DNA of 64,000 nucleotides from Budorcas taxicolor (Eukaryota; Chordata; Mammalia; Artiodactyla; Bovidae), in assembly GCF_023091745.1 (NCBI RefSeq), contig NC_068924.1:68278832-68342831 (forward strand). The letters are read 5' to 3'. Below the pieces are notes generated by a model, which saw only the letters and a list, made by a program, of their open reading frames with translations, was not told where the DNA came from and searched no databases. The first letter of the stretch is position 1. The number at the start of each line of letters is the position of its first letter. This document shows, one piece after another, positions 21,863-32,542 of the stretch. The translations under genes were made by a program, and so were the position numbers.

Positions 21863-22059
21863 GTTGGTCGTGTCCAACTCTTTGTGACCCCATGGACCGT
21901 AGACTGCCAGGCTCTTCTGTCCATGGGATTCTCCAGGCAAGAATACTGGAGTAGGTTGTCATTCCCTTCTCCAGGAGATCTTCCCAACCCTGGGATCAAA
22001 CCTGGGTCTCCTGCACTGCACGCAGATTCTTTACCATCTGAGCCACCAAGGAAACCCAA
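21863..22059 (-). mobile_element. Bov-tA SINE, antisense
   Basis: A full antisense copy from GTTGGTCGTGTCCAACTC to GAGCCACCAAGGAAACCC. No clear flanking duplication was found. Confidence 0.9.
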
Positions 22060-22355
22060 AGAGAGGGGAATACTTTTGGCAGAGGACAAAATGTCATTTA
22101 ACCAAATGTTATTTAAAAAATATTTTATCAGAATGTAACCTCACTTTGCAAATTTACTGCTCAGTCTCCAAGGGTATAATTAATGGCTATTCAAAATCCC
22201 GGTTGGTCAGGGAAAAGACTTGAGATAGCTCCTTTTCTCCAAATTCACATTCAAGGTGTCAGTTATTCTTATCAATTCTAATTCAGAAAAATCTCTAAAT
22301 TCATCACTCTGTCTCCATTAGCAATGCCAAATGTCTAAGCTAGAGCTCCCACTCT
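22060..22355. other. No recognised element
   Basis: Short stretch between two SINEs in which I see nothing identifiable. Confidence 0.45.
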
Positions 22356-22430
22356 CTTTTTTATTATTTATTTGGATACAACAGGTCTTAGTTGTGGCAT
22401 GCAAGATCTTTAGTTGCAGCATGTGAAGTC

Positions 22431-22466
<36 letters not shown>

Positions 22467-22557
22467 ATACTAGATCTAGTTCCCTGATTAGGGATTGAAC
22501 CTAGGCCTTCAGCTCTAGGAGCATGGAATCTTAGCCACTGACCACCAGGGAAGTCCC
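22356..22557 (-). mobile_element. CHR-1-like SINE, antisense, with internal (TG)n
   Basis: The antisense CHR landmarks GGTCTTAGTTGTGGCATGC and ACCACCAGGGAAGTCCCC surround a perfect TG repeat of about 33 bp (22433-22465), which has grown inside the SINE body. Confidence 0.85.
22433..22465. repeat. (TG)16 microsatellite inside SINE
   Basis: A perfect dinucleotide run seeded in the CHR SINE, likely polymorphic in length. Confidence 0.93.
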
Positions 22558-22794
22558 CTAGACTGTATCTTAATAGAACAATTGGAATAGTTTTCTTACC
22601 AGAGTCCTAAACACTTGTCCTTTTCTAAATGCTCTCTGTACAGAAGCTTAAGCAATTACTTTAAAACAATTTAACAGGATGATCATGTTAATTCCCCAAG
22701 GGAAAAAAAAAATTGTTTTCTCCCTCTTATAAAATGTCAGTATCCCCCCAATTTTTTTAAAAGTAGACTTTGCCTACTTTTTCATGTCATTCTG

Positions 22795-23190
22795 ATAACA
22801 GTCATGTTCTGCACCTCAACCAAATCATCCTTTTCTTCAAACTCCTCAAACATAGCTGGCTTATTCCTACAGTAGCATGTGCTTTCTTCCCTAGTACTGA
22901 TTTTGTCCCATCACATCTCCAGTTTCAAAAGGTACCTGCTGTAAAAGACGTTTCCTGAGCCCCAAACTAAGCTAGCTCACCCCATTATACTCATGCATAG
23001 CTTTCTGTACTTTTGCTTTATGATCATTATAATTACACATTTATTTCTGTGTTATATATCTGCAATGCTTGTCTCTCCACTGTATTTTTAACTCCATAAG
23101 GAAAAGGATCATGTCGATCTTACTCAGCACTTCATCTTCAGCAACTAAAATAGTACTCTATAAAATTGATTGCATGAAGAAACAAGCTTG
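22795..23190 (+). mobile_element. L2 LINE 3' end
   Basis: Cytosine-rich blocks followed by CTCCACTGTATTTTTAACTC and AAGGAAAAGGATCATGTCG match the L2 3' region. It is diverged and carries no frame. Confidence 0.6.
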
Positions 23191-23786
23191 TAGCAACCTT
23201 TACTTTCTAGTTTCAGAATTTTGATAAGCTGAGGGAGTCCAGGATGGTCTCTCATGATTGATTATTTTCATTTAAAGTCTACCTGTCTTCCTTTAATGTA
23301 TTATTTATGCTATTAAATTAGACTCAATTTGAGTGTTAAATTTTACCACTAATTAATTTGGATTAAAAATATATACACACAATACATTCCATTGGTGGTT
23401 TTGACTGCCTCCTCTTTTGTTAGTTATGTTGCATTATGAAAATACTATCTTTTTCAAGCACAATTTTAAATTTGACAGATGGGGAAAAGATTTAAGTTTC
23501 TCTTCTGTTTTTCTAGTTAACCTAAAACTGTTAAAGAATCTCACTCAAAAATTTAATAATGTACTTGTTCTGATGAATTGTCAAGTTATGTATTTAAAAG
23601 TTACACAAGTTTATTTACACAATTGCAGTTAATCATTATGCAATTAATCATTTTCTTAATTAACAACCATCATGATACTGTCTAGAAATCAGGGAGAGCA
23701 TCACACCAAAATTCAACATCGCTGCTTTCAAGAAATTGAGAGGTTTGCGGGGATGGATTCATGTCTGTTTAATGGAACCCTGATTT

Positions 23787-23790
23787 AAAA

Positions 23791-23821
<31 letters not shown>

Positions 23822-23822
23822 G
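23787..23822. repeat. A13 run followed by (GAA)7
   Basis: A trinucleotide microsatellite grown from a poly-A tract; the parent retroelement is not recognisable. Confidence 0.92.
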
Positions 23823-25718
23823 GTAAAAGTACTGTGCTTTACTTTATATTGAAAGTTATGTGGGTTCAGAAGGGTATTTGAGTAAGCTAAAACTCAGCCA
23901 ACTTAGAATATAAATAGGTTTCTAGAACATTTTTTCCCCATATATTTGTTTCTTACTCTTTTAGTTTTTACATTTTAAGAATGGTGGATGTATTTCTAAA
24001 AAATAGATACACATATAAGTTCCTAAAATATTATAGAGGAAGGCCATAGAAAATTATGTATTAAAACATATGATATGGACAGGTAAGTATGGAATCATCT
24101 GGAAAAAAGTGCTACAAGCATATACAGAATCAAAAACACAGAGCTGACAGCAAAGTTTTCAATTGAGATTAAAAGTTCCATATGTCTGTTCTTGACAAGA
24201 TCGTCCTCCTTGTAGCAATCACAGCATAGGCGATTTAATGGAATAAAAAGAAAATCATTTTAACCACCTTGTTTTCCAACATTTATTTGACCAAAAAGTT
24301 ATTGTATCTGACTTAGACAACAGGAAAACCAACTGAGATATTTCACGGACATTATTACTAATGTTATTATTCTCCTAACTCAAATGGCAAACTCTCAACT
24401 TCCTCTACTAAATAATTTCCAGTTTCTAAAGCACAATTAACTGCTAAATATCAAAAGACATTCATATCAAACTAACAAGCAGGCAATTTATTTGACTTTT
24501 TCAATAATAAGTAGGAGAAACTGTAATTGCCTTTTGTGCAGGTGAAAAAGGTATTAAGAGAACACCCTGTTCACACAGGCAAGCCACCCAGTCTATTGTG
24601 GCCTTAGGAGGATAATACATAACATTTCACCATAACTCACAGCTAAACACAGTAAATGCCATATAAATTTTAGCTCTTAAATTTTCTCAAGGAAAATAGC
24701 ATTGATTCTGAGAAATGTGGTGTGCTAAATATCCTAAAGTTATTTAAGCGCTGTTGTCAAATTTTGTGCTGAAATATGATTTTGGTAAGATTTAAAACTT
24801 AAATGTTAGTGGTTTCATCTATTAAAATTGCTAAAGGTAATAGAGGGAAAAACGGTATCATAGTTAATATAATAGGTTATAAATACCTTAAGAGTCACAA
24901 GTCCTCATCGTTCTTTGGAATTGTATTAATAAGACATTTGTGCTACAGCGTCATTGTTGTCATCATCATCACCATCATCCTCCTCATCATTATTCAGTAT
25001 CAACCAGGGGCTCAGAATTACTTGGCAGTTTGTAGTCCCTCAAAGAAATGATCCACATGATAGTCACAAAGCTGAAAAGAGACAGTTGTTGAGAGTTCAA
25101 TCTATAGACTAGTTTCACACAAGGCAAGATCTAAATCTTTTTATTTGTAACCTCATAAAACTGATGCACCTCTTTGAAGGTAATTAAGCTCAAATCATAA
25201 AAAGATTTGGCCACGGGTCTCAAGGGAACTGGTAATAAGATATTTAGCCTTTTATCTAAATAAAAGGCAGTTTTATTGAGAGTGCAGTTGGTGTGAGAGT
25301 GTCTTGAGCTGATAATGGATAAAAGCAACAAATGTAGGCCAATGGATTCACAGTTCCTGCCAGTCAAGTTCATGATTTCCTCTCTGTTTTCAAGTTTAAC
25401 CTGCGAACTGGTTTCTAATTTATCATTTGAAGGGCAGAATCATGCTATTAAAGGCTTCCCTACTTTTAACATTTGATGTCCTTTGAAGTGAAGTTTGTGT
25501 TTATCCTCACTATCACCCTTTAAAACAGTCAGATGGTGTCATCCCCAACGGCTTCACAGATCAATGACACATTCAAGGACACATAAATAATTGTTGACTA
25601 AATCAGCGCTTGACCGAAAAGTGATTTTAAGTCACCCAATATGGTTAGTTGCAGCGTGTGGAAGCTATTCTCACAAAAATTCCAACATTAAGTTTTATTT
25701 TCCCAGTTATAAAATTGT

Positions 25719-25750
25719 AAAAAAAAAAAAAAAAAAAGAAGAAGAAGGAA
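25719..25750. repeat. A-run with GAA units
   Basis: About nineteen A followed by GAAGAAGAAGG, the same architecture as the tract at 23.8 kb. Confidence 0.9.
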
Positions 25751-25785
25751 AAGGGTTGCAGGTAAAAGAAAAAAAAAATTATATT

Positions 25786-25925
25786 CATTGGTGCCTACCA
25801 TGCAAAAAGCATTTAGTAAAATTTCTTAAATAGCTTTTCTTTCATTCTCAGAACCTGCAACCAAAGGCACTACTATGTTCATTTCATAAACGGTTGAAAT
25901 CCAGAAGGATGAAAATGTACTTCTC
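25786..25925 (-). mobile_element. MIR SINE, antisense
   Basis: GGTGCCTACCATGCAAAAAG, TTTCATTCTCAGAACCTGC and GTTCATTTCATAAACGG follow the order of an antisense MIR. Divergence is high. Confidence 0.55.
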
Positions 25926-25984
25926 TGCTACTTGTCCTTCTAGACCTTTCAACAGATATTAATATACTGTATCTGTTAATTTTG

Positions 25985-26160
25985 TGGCTTCCCAGGTGAC
26001 ACAGTGGTAAAGAATCTGCCTTACAATACAGAAGATGTGGGTTTGATCCCTGGGTCAGGAAGATCCCTGGAGTAGGAAATGGCAGCCCACCCCAGTATTC
26101 TTGCCTGGGAAATCCCAAACATGGTGGGCTACAGCCCATGGAGTCGCAAGACGGAACACA
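25985..26160 (+). mobile_element. Bov-tA SINE
   Basis: The head GTGGCTTCCCAGGTGACAC, tRNA box GGGTTTGATCCCTGGGTC and BovB half ending CAAGACGGAACACAGC are present. It is moderately diverged. Confidence 0.88.
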
Positions 26161-26184
26161 GCACAACTCTTCATTTACAAGTGA

Positions 26185-26502
26185 TTTTTTAAAATGTTTA
26201 TTTAATTATTTTTGACTGTGCTGAGTCTTCACCACTGCACAGGCTTTTCTCTAGCTGCAGTGAGTGGGGGCTATGCTTCATTGCAAGACATTGGCCTCTT
26301 CTTGCAGTGACTTCTCTTGTGCAGAGGTACAGATTCCAGGGCTCATGGGTGGGCTTCAGTAGCTGTGAATCCCAGGCTCCATAGCTGTGGCGCACAGGCT
26401 TAGTTACTCCAAGGCATGTGGGATCTTCCTGGCCCAGGAATCTAACCCATGTCTCCTGTATGGGTAGGTGCATTCTTTACCACTTTACCACCGAGGAATC
26501 CC
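26185..26502 (-). mobile_element. CHR-1-like SINE, antisense, long form
   Basis: The antisense long-form landmarks GACTGTGCTGAGTCTTCACC, CTTGCAGTGACTTCTCTTG, GTGGCGCACAGGCTTAG and the antisense tRNA box near 26445 are present. Confidence 0.85.
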
Positions 26503-27103
26503 GTTTCTATGACTCAATGCCATCCTAAACAAAGTCAAGGTAAACTCTGAGAGCAATATGCCATTGTATTAAGTTGAAGAGGCTAAGTTGGCATGGCATG
26601 CAGCTTGACATACTCAGTCAAGAAAATACGAAGGAAATGCCTATTAAAATACTTTTACTATAAAATTCATCATCTTCATGAAACTTTTAATTGGACGTCG
26701 AGCAATATGCCAGAGTATTAAATTACTTGAACATGTCCTATTCACTCACCCTTTTCAGCCATGTACAATCCTTTATTCTTACTCTAATTTCTGAGTGGCT
26801 GGTCCCCTGAAGCCATATAATTATTTAATACCATATAATTATTAAACAGACATTACTCACTATGTCAAGACTCATTATGTCAAGATTGTGTTTCAGTATT
26901 TCCTGAATGCTGCTATTTCATATATTCTTCCCGTCATGCCTGGATACCATCTTATCCCAAACTTCAGTAATCAGAGGAGGCTCAAATATCATCGTGACTT
27001 CCTTTCTCTCTGCTTTAACCCTAACCCTAATGCCTAGGTATACTACTTCTGTTTGTCCACTTAGATATCCATCCATTCTTTCAGAAAAAATAATAACATT
27101 CAT
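26503..27103. other. No mobile element recognised; small local duplications
   Basis: Contains an 18-bp pair (26813-26848), a 15-bp tandem pair (26855-26884) and two diverged 25-bp copies (26551-26575 and 26700-26724). No coding signal. Confidence 0.55.
26813..26884. repeat. Two adjacent short tandem duplications
   Basis: CCATATAATTATTTAATA is repeated once at 15 of 18 positions. Six bases later ACTCACTATGTCAAG is repeated at 14 of 15 positions. Confidence 0.85.
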
Positions 27104-27228
27104 TGGGGAATTCCTATTGGTCCAGTGGTTAGGACTCTGGGCTTTCACTGCTGAGTGTCCAGGTTCAATCCCTAGAGGGGGAACTCAGATATCTGAAGCC
27201 GCATGGCATGGCAAAAAAAAAAAAAAAA
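27104..27228 (+). mobile_element. CHR-2-like SINE
   Basis: GGGGAATTCCTATTGGTCC, CAGTGGTTAGGACTCTGGGC and GGTTCAATCCCTAGAGGGG are followed by GCATGGCATGGC and an A16 tail. Confidence 0.9.
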
Positions 27229-27716
27229 TGCCCTGGACACCTTCCTATGAACCAAGCCCCATGTGAAGGATGGAGGACACAGAATCAGTTTATAGAAGAT
27301 TATTGCCCCCAGAGATTTTATCATCTCAGTAAGAAGACAGGCACATAAATATGCCATCAAAATGGATTATGGGAAGATCTTCGATAGAGTCATGTGATGA
27401 GCACAGGAGATGGTAGAGGTCCACGGGATAAATAGCAGAGGTGATGCTGAAAATAAGTGAAGAACTCTAATCGTTTGTTTGGTGTATGAGCTAAGCTCTC
27501 ATTTCTCACCCCCATTATTCTAAAAGTGTTTCTTTTCACCTCTGTATGGATTTCTTTTTCTTAATAGCTGTTACTTGGGGATTTCTTTTCTGGATATTAC
27601 TTTACTATGCATGCCCTACTTTTTGCAATCCTTCTGTCTTAGTATTCTTTATGAATGGCCATGAGATCAGTTTTCGTGACTCCTTTTTTCTTCTTTGTTC
27701 AGTAAGTTGCCAATAT
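27229..27716. other. Possible L2 relic to about 27440, then nothing recognised
   Basis: AGATTTTATCATCTCAGTAA with AAATGGATTATGGGAAGATC faintly recalls antisense L2. The remainder has no identifiable element or gene. Confidence 0.35.
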
Positions 27717-27728
27717 ACAGACCTAAAC

Positions 27729-27954
27729 TGGGGTTTCCCAGGTGGTACTAGCAGTGAAGAAGCCACCTGCTGAGGCAGGAGACATGAGAGAAGTAGAGTC
27801 AATCTCTGGGTCAGGAAGATCCCCTAGAGGGGGGCATGGCCATCCACTGCAATATTCTTGCCTGGAAAATCCCATGGACTGAGGAGACTTGTGGGCTACA
27901 GTCCATAGGTTGCAAAGAGTCAGACACAACTGAAGTGACTTAGCATGCATGCAC
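27729..27954 (+). mobile_element. Bov-tA SINE
   Basis: Flanking ACAGACCTAAAC (27717-27728) and ACAGACTTAAAC (27955-27966) agree at 11 of 12 bases. The body is a complete diverged Bov-tA ending GACTTAGCATGCATGC. Confidence 0.9.
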
Positions 27955-28236
27955 ACAGACTTAAACCACATTTAGCATAAACCTGACTTAATTTTAATTT
28001 CCTGGTGCTAAGATGGCAGATATATTTAAAATTTACATCCTGACAAAAATGGGCTTGTGCTCAGCTACCTCCACCTCTCTGTTTTAAGCACAGCTGGCAT
28101 TCTATTAATAAATGTAAAGCATTATTTTAGTTACTTTCCTGAGCATAGACACTGACACATCTTGCATTCACATTTGGTACTGAAGCACTCTGCATCCTCA
28201 TAGTGCAAAAATTCAGGAGAAAGAAATAATCTCACT

Positions 28237-28362
28237 GGAACTTCCCAGGTGGTCCAGTAGTTAAAACTCTGTTTCCAATGCATGGGACCCAGGTTAGATC
28301 CCTGGTTGGTGAACTAGGGGCCCACATACTGTGCGGCATGGCCAAGATTTTTTTTAATTGTC
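28237..28362 (+). mobile_element. CHR-2-like SINE
   Basis: AACTTCCCAGGTGGTCCAG, GTTAGATCCCTGGTTGGTG and TGTGCGGCATGGCCAAG are readable, followed by a short T-rich rather than A-rich tail. Confidence 0.82.
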
Positions 28363-28377
28363 TAGTTTTTCTCCCTT

Positions 28378-28512
28378 TAGGAATTCTCCAGGCAAGAATC
28401 CTGGAATGGGTAGCCATTTCCTTCTCCAGGGTATCTTCCCAAACCAGGGATCAAACCCAGGCCTCCTGCACTGCAGGAAGAGTCTCTACTGTCTGAGCCA
28501 CCAGGGAAGTCC
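28378..28512 (-). mobile_element. Bov-tA SINE, antisense, lacking its 3' third
   Basis: From AGGAATTCTCCAGGCAAG to GAGCCACCAGGGAAGTCCC only the tRNA head and centre are present. The BovB-derived 3' end is missing. Confidence 0.85.
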
Positions 28513-29094
28513 CTTGTTTTAATATATAACTGCAATTTTTAAACACTGAAAACCTAGTTGCTATTCTACCATAAAAAAAAAATTTTTTTTAAATGGGAGG
28601 ATCAGATATTACCTAAATCCAGAATCATAATCTGAACCATATTAAATTGAAATTTTACTGAAGTTAGCTAATGTGTGTATTTGTGAAATATTTGCATCAA
28701 TTTCTTATCTCCAATGACACTGTATTATAAAATCAAAGCACCAAATTAATGGTGAGTTGTACTTAAATCTTTCAGATGAAGAGTGGGTGAAAATTCTTCC
28801 TTTGTATGTACTATATCTATTTATAAGGTTATATCTGATGTAGGTCTAATAGAAGAAAGCATTTTAAATACACACAAGATAAGTTCCATGGTCTATATCT
28901 TTGTTCAGTTGTTCCAAAAGTGTAATTATATCTGAAGACTTCAATTGCTATAAAGATCACCAAATAGACACAGAATTTTAGAGAATAATAAGCAATAAAT
29001 TTTGCCTAACAAATTAATCTATAAAATATTTTTGATTGTGAGAATATAGTGAATTATACACATCTATTGCTACAAGAATGCTGTCCCCCAAAAG
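28513..29094. other. AT-rich sequence, no recognised element
   Basis: An A-run next to a T-run (28572-28590) is the only notable feature. Confidence 0.5.
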
Positions 29095-29455
29095 ACACCC
29101 ATAAAACTTAAGTGGATTGCAACAAGGAACGTGTATTTTTTGCTCTCTATCTATGTGTTATCTGGGCACTTCTGATTACATCTTGGCTCCTTCATGTAAC
29201 GATAAGGCAAGGAAGCAGTTGTGCTGAATGAGGCTGGGGTCCCTTTCACATTTTACATTGGCTGGCTCTAGGCTAGTCTATGATGAACTCAGAGGGAGAT
29301 AATGAGTCTACTTGGCCCATCATCCTATAATCAGTCAAACAGATCATCACACTGGAGGCAGGATTTTAAGAGAGGGGTGTGGCAAACTTAAAACCATGCT
29401 TCAGAATAAACATATGATCATTTCTTCCACCTTCTATTGACCATAGCAAGTCACA

Positions 29456-29786
29456 GTGAAAAGTGAAAGTGCAAGTCAAAGTTGCTCAGTCCTGTCTGAC
29501 TCTGCAACCTCATGGACTATCCAGTCCATGGAATTCTCCAGGCTAGAATACTGGAGTGGGCAGCCTTTCCCTTCTCCAGGGGGTCTTACCAATGCAGGGA
29601 TTGAATCCAGGTCTCCCACATTGCAAGAGGATTCTTTACCAACAACTGAGTCACAAGGGAAGCCCATGAATATTGGAATGGGTAGCCTATCCCTTCTCCA
29701 GCAGATCTTCCTGATCCAGGAATCGAACCAGTGTCTCCTGCATTGCAGGCAAATTCTTTACCAACTGAGCTACAAGGGAAGCCCAC
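29456..29786 (-). mobile_element. Dimer-headed Bov-tA SINE, antisense
   Basis: On the minus strand a partial unit (tRNA head to ...CCAATATTCAT) is followed directly by a full Bov-tA starting GGGCTTCCC. One 11-bp duplication AGCAAGTCACA (29445-29455 and 29787-29797) flanks the pair, so the dimer moved as one element. Confidence 0.9.
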
Positions 29787-29826
29787 AGCAAGTCACAAGA
29801 TAAGCTCAGTTTCAATGAGTGGGGAA

Positions 29827-30026
29827 GTGAAAGTGAAAGTCATTCATTCATGTCCGACTCTTTGCGACCCCAGGGACTATATAGTCCATGGAATACTCCA
29901 GGCCAGAATACTGGAGTGTGTAGCCATTCCCTTCTTCAGGGGAATTTTCCCCACCCAGTGACTAAATCCATGTCTCCTGCATTGCAGGCAGATTCTTTAC
30001 CATTTAAGCCACAAGGGAAGTCCCAG
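29827..30026 (-). mobile_element. Bov-tA SINE, antisense
   Basis: A perfect 11-bp duplication TGAGTGGGGAA (29816-29826 and 30027-30037) flanks a full antisense copy. It lies 41 bp from the dimer-headed copy. Confidence 0.94.
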
Positions 30027-30130
30027 TGAGTGGGGAAATACAGTCTAATTCTTGCTGGGAGGAACTTCAGATTATACTGCAAGGGGAATTGGAGCATTGG
30101 AGTCTTTTTCTAAAACCATTCTACCACCAA

Positions 30131-30417
30131 CACTGACATATTTATGATGAAAGCATATATCTTAAAAATGATTCTGTGAGGCTAGTTTAACCACAATGGG
30201 CTAAATTTTTTACAATCATTGTTTACAATCATTGGATGGCTGATATATTTTATCTAACATAATTGATCAAATGACATAACAACAGGTAATTTATGTGAAA
30301 ATAGTATCTCATAATTGCTTCTGTTATTTAAAAACAGTAAATGATTGAATAATGAATAATATAAAACTGATTAGTCTAACTGATGACATTCACTTTAAAA
30401 GATGCATTTCTTAAGTA
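30131..30417. other. No recognised element
   Basis: AT-rich sequence in which I see nothing identifiable. Confidence 0.45.
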
Positions 30418-30429
30418 GTTATGAAGTTT

Positions 30430-30663
30430 GTATGTGTGCATACATGTGTGCGTGTGTGTGATCAGTTATGTCTGACTCTGTGATCTCATGGACTGTAACC
30501 TGCCAGGCTCTTTGTCCATGGGATTTCTCAAACAAGAGTAGTGGAGTCGGTTGCCATTCCTTTCTCCAGGGGATCTTCTCAATCCAGGGATCAAGCTACC
30601 ATTTCTTATGTCTCCTGCATTGGCAGGCAGATTCTTTATCACTAGTGCCACCTGGGAAGCCCT
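30430..30663 (-). mobile_element. Bov-tA SINE, antisense, with TG-rich tail
   Basis: A perfect 12-bp duplication GTTATGAAGTTT (30418-30429 and 30664-30675) flanks the copy. The 3' tail has become a TG-rich tract (30430-30462). Confidence 0.93.
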
Positions 30664-30692
30664 GTTATGAAGTTTATGAAGCGAGTGTATAA

Positions 30693-30732
30693 AAGGAAGT
30701 GAGGGTATAAAAAAATCAATTTCGCTGTCATA
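30693..30732 (+). repeat. 40-bp dispersed repeat, copy 1
   Basis: It matches 32070-32109 at 38 of 40 positions and contains GAGGGTATAAAAAAATC. Flanking sequence on both sides differs from copy 2. Confidence 0.85.
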
Positions 30733-32069
30733 GAAAACATATTTATAAGTGTAAAGTAACATTCACAATTAATTAAGCATAGAGTGTCATGCAATAATGC
30801 AGAACAACATGCAATATTTCCCTGTAATAATTATTAAGTTACCTTGACAAAATTTTTAATTGATATATAGCTCAACGTCTTTGGAATATCTTTCAAAAAC
30901 TCTCACTAGCGTCACATTTTTCTTTAAACATTCAAATTTTTTTTTATTTAGAAAAATGATAAAATGGGAAATTTTTTGACTTAATATTTAGAAAACATAG
31001 TAGAAAATACAATTTATTAATTTATGATTAACAATTAATCTTTAAAAAAGACATCCATCCATACACACAGATTAAATAATATCAGAGTATGTATAATAAT
31101 TACCTGTCAAAATTTTTAACTTTTATATATTTAAATATCTTTAAATTATTTCTATAAATATCTACAATAATTGTTCCCCTATCACATGTGGCCTTTACAG
31201 AAAATTCTAGCATATGCATATTTCTATGATGCCCACACAAGGAAAAGAATTTAAGGGCACAAACTTGGAAACCATATTGTGCTGTGAAAATGTTTTGAAA
31301 TTAGGAAAGTTGACATAAGGATAGGATCCAAGAAAAGCTACTGGCATTTGATCACTGTAAATTATGGAAAAGAGGAAGTAATGATGAAATAGATCTGACA
31401 GCGATGCCAAAGAAAAGGATGCTAGAACACCAGATATAATAATCTCTAAATGTTTGGATCAGGGTGACTTATCAGACTATCACAACTTTTTTACATTATC
31501 TAGTTCCTCTGCCCGATTCATATTCAACCAGTTATACTGCTGAGCTGAAACTTGTTTACAAAAATATATGCCTGTTTCGTTTGGCATTAAATAAACCAGT
31601 CAGATAAATGGTTGATGTTTGATTATTTGCTTCTAGTTTGGTGTCCCTACAGTGATGACATTGGCATTTAGTTATTAAGCTTTCTCTGGTGAGTTCTATT
31701 ATGTGAAGATACTGTGATCATGTATCATAAAATTTCAAAATTTCATGTTTTCCTGATTCCTCAGTGTCAATACAAACAGGCTGTGAGCACCCTGCTCAGG
31801 TGACCAGGTGCACCAGGGTGATAAGGATAGTTCCTGCCACGTGTTCTTGACCTCTCCTGAGTGTGACCTTGCGACATTCAAATGCACCAATGAAATCCCC
31901 TTGTGCCCTCTGCTTGTGTACTCTACCCTGATGCACAAGGAAGGCATTTCTCTCAGGCTGGTATTTTCTTTCTCTCTCTCTCTGTTCCCCACCTGCTTGA
32001 ATGAGCCTGCTCCCTTGAAACTTCTTCCATATATCCCCCTGTGTAATGTTCCCCTGTATATCCCTCCTC
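30733..32069. other. Mostly unrecognised; LTR-like stretch from about 31740
   Basis: From 31740 the base composition changes. Landmarks are GCACCAATGAAATCC (CCAAT-like) at about 31886, a CT-rich tract at 31966-31985 and a TATA-like GGGTATAAAAA at 32081. This order resembles a retroviral U3, but no family, TG/CA ends or flanking duplication could be fixed. Confidence 0.3.
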
Positions 32070-32109
32070 AAGGAAGTGAGGGTATAAAAAAATCTATTTC
32101 ACTGTCATA
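32070..32109 (+). repeat. 40-bp dispersed repeat, copy 2
   Basis: The partner of 30693-30732 about 1.38 kb away. It carries the TATA-like motif of the LTR-like stretch. Confidence 0.85.
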
Positions 32110-32542
32110 TATCTCTCCAAGATGTTATTCTTTGTCTCTACCAGACTTGTCTTCAAAAATACCCATTTTTCAATCTTATAATTATTCCAATAACACAGAT
32201 CAGTGATGCAGAATCTGGCCATTGAGTTTTCAGTCCTGCCGAACTGAGAACCCAGATCAGTAACATATTAATTTCGGGGTGTATTAGAGCACATCTTCAC
32301 CATCACTTCACAGGCAAAGAGATCAGGGTCATATGGCTGCCACTGGATTTAGTAATGGTAGATTCAGAAATATAAGTAGATCTATGATATTTGTTTCTAA
32401 GTGTGCATAGCTAATTGCAAGTGTTATCAAGTCTAATGGTTAATTTCATCCATCAGCTTGGCTAGCCCATGGTACCCAAATTTTTGGTCAAAGACAAGGA
32501 TAGATGTCATTGTGAAGGTGTATTTTAATAAGATTACATTTA

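Larger units (their letters stand above)
23191..25785. other. Longest element-poor stretch; only simple repeats recognised
   Basis: About 2.6 kb in which I find only an A-run with seven GAA units (23787-23822), a CATCAT-type tract (24961-24994) and an A-run with GAA units (25719-25750). A MIR-like stretch near 25500-25640 is too weak to call. No gene is supported, and this is a good candidate for comparison with other ruminants. Confidence 0.5.
29095..30130 (-). mobile_element. MaLR-type LTR relic, antisense, split by two Bov-tA insertions
   Basis: Pieces lie at about 29095-29455, 29798-29826 and 30027-30130. Landmarks include TATCTGGGCACTTCTGATTA, TTCTATTGACCATAGCAAGT and AGTGGGGAAATACAGTC. 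The two SINEs each carry their own duplication of this host sequence. The family name is uncertain. Confidence 0.55.

Noticed and set aside
26551..26724. Two 25-bp similar segments at 26551 and 26700
   Set aside because: Only 22 of 25 positions agree in AT-rich sequence with no extended similarity; may be chance or an old repeat.
27009..27031. Telomere-like TTAACCCTAACCCTAATG near 27010
   Set aside because: Only about two and a half units, without degenerate extension; too short for an interstitial telomeric site.
27717..27966. tRNA gene candidates suggested by GGTTCRATCC-type boxes here and in many other places
   Set aside because: All such boxes lie in heads of Bov-tA or CHR SINEs; no intact cloverleaf was seen.
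29456..30026. CRISPR-like array of similar units
   Set aside because: The repeated units are adjacent SINEs of about 200-330 bp with their own target duplications, not short repeats with spacers.
31808..32206. 132-codon plus-strand frame
   Set aside because: It crosses a CT-rich tract and the TATA-like repeat of an LTR-like stretch; no protein features.
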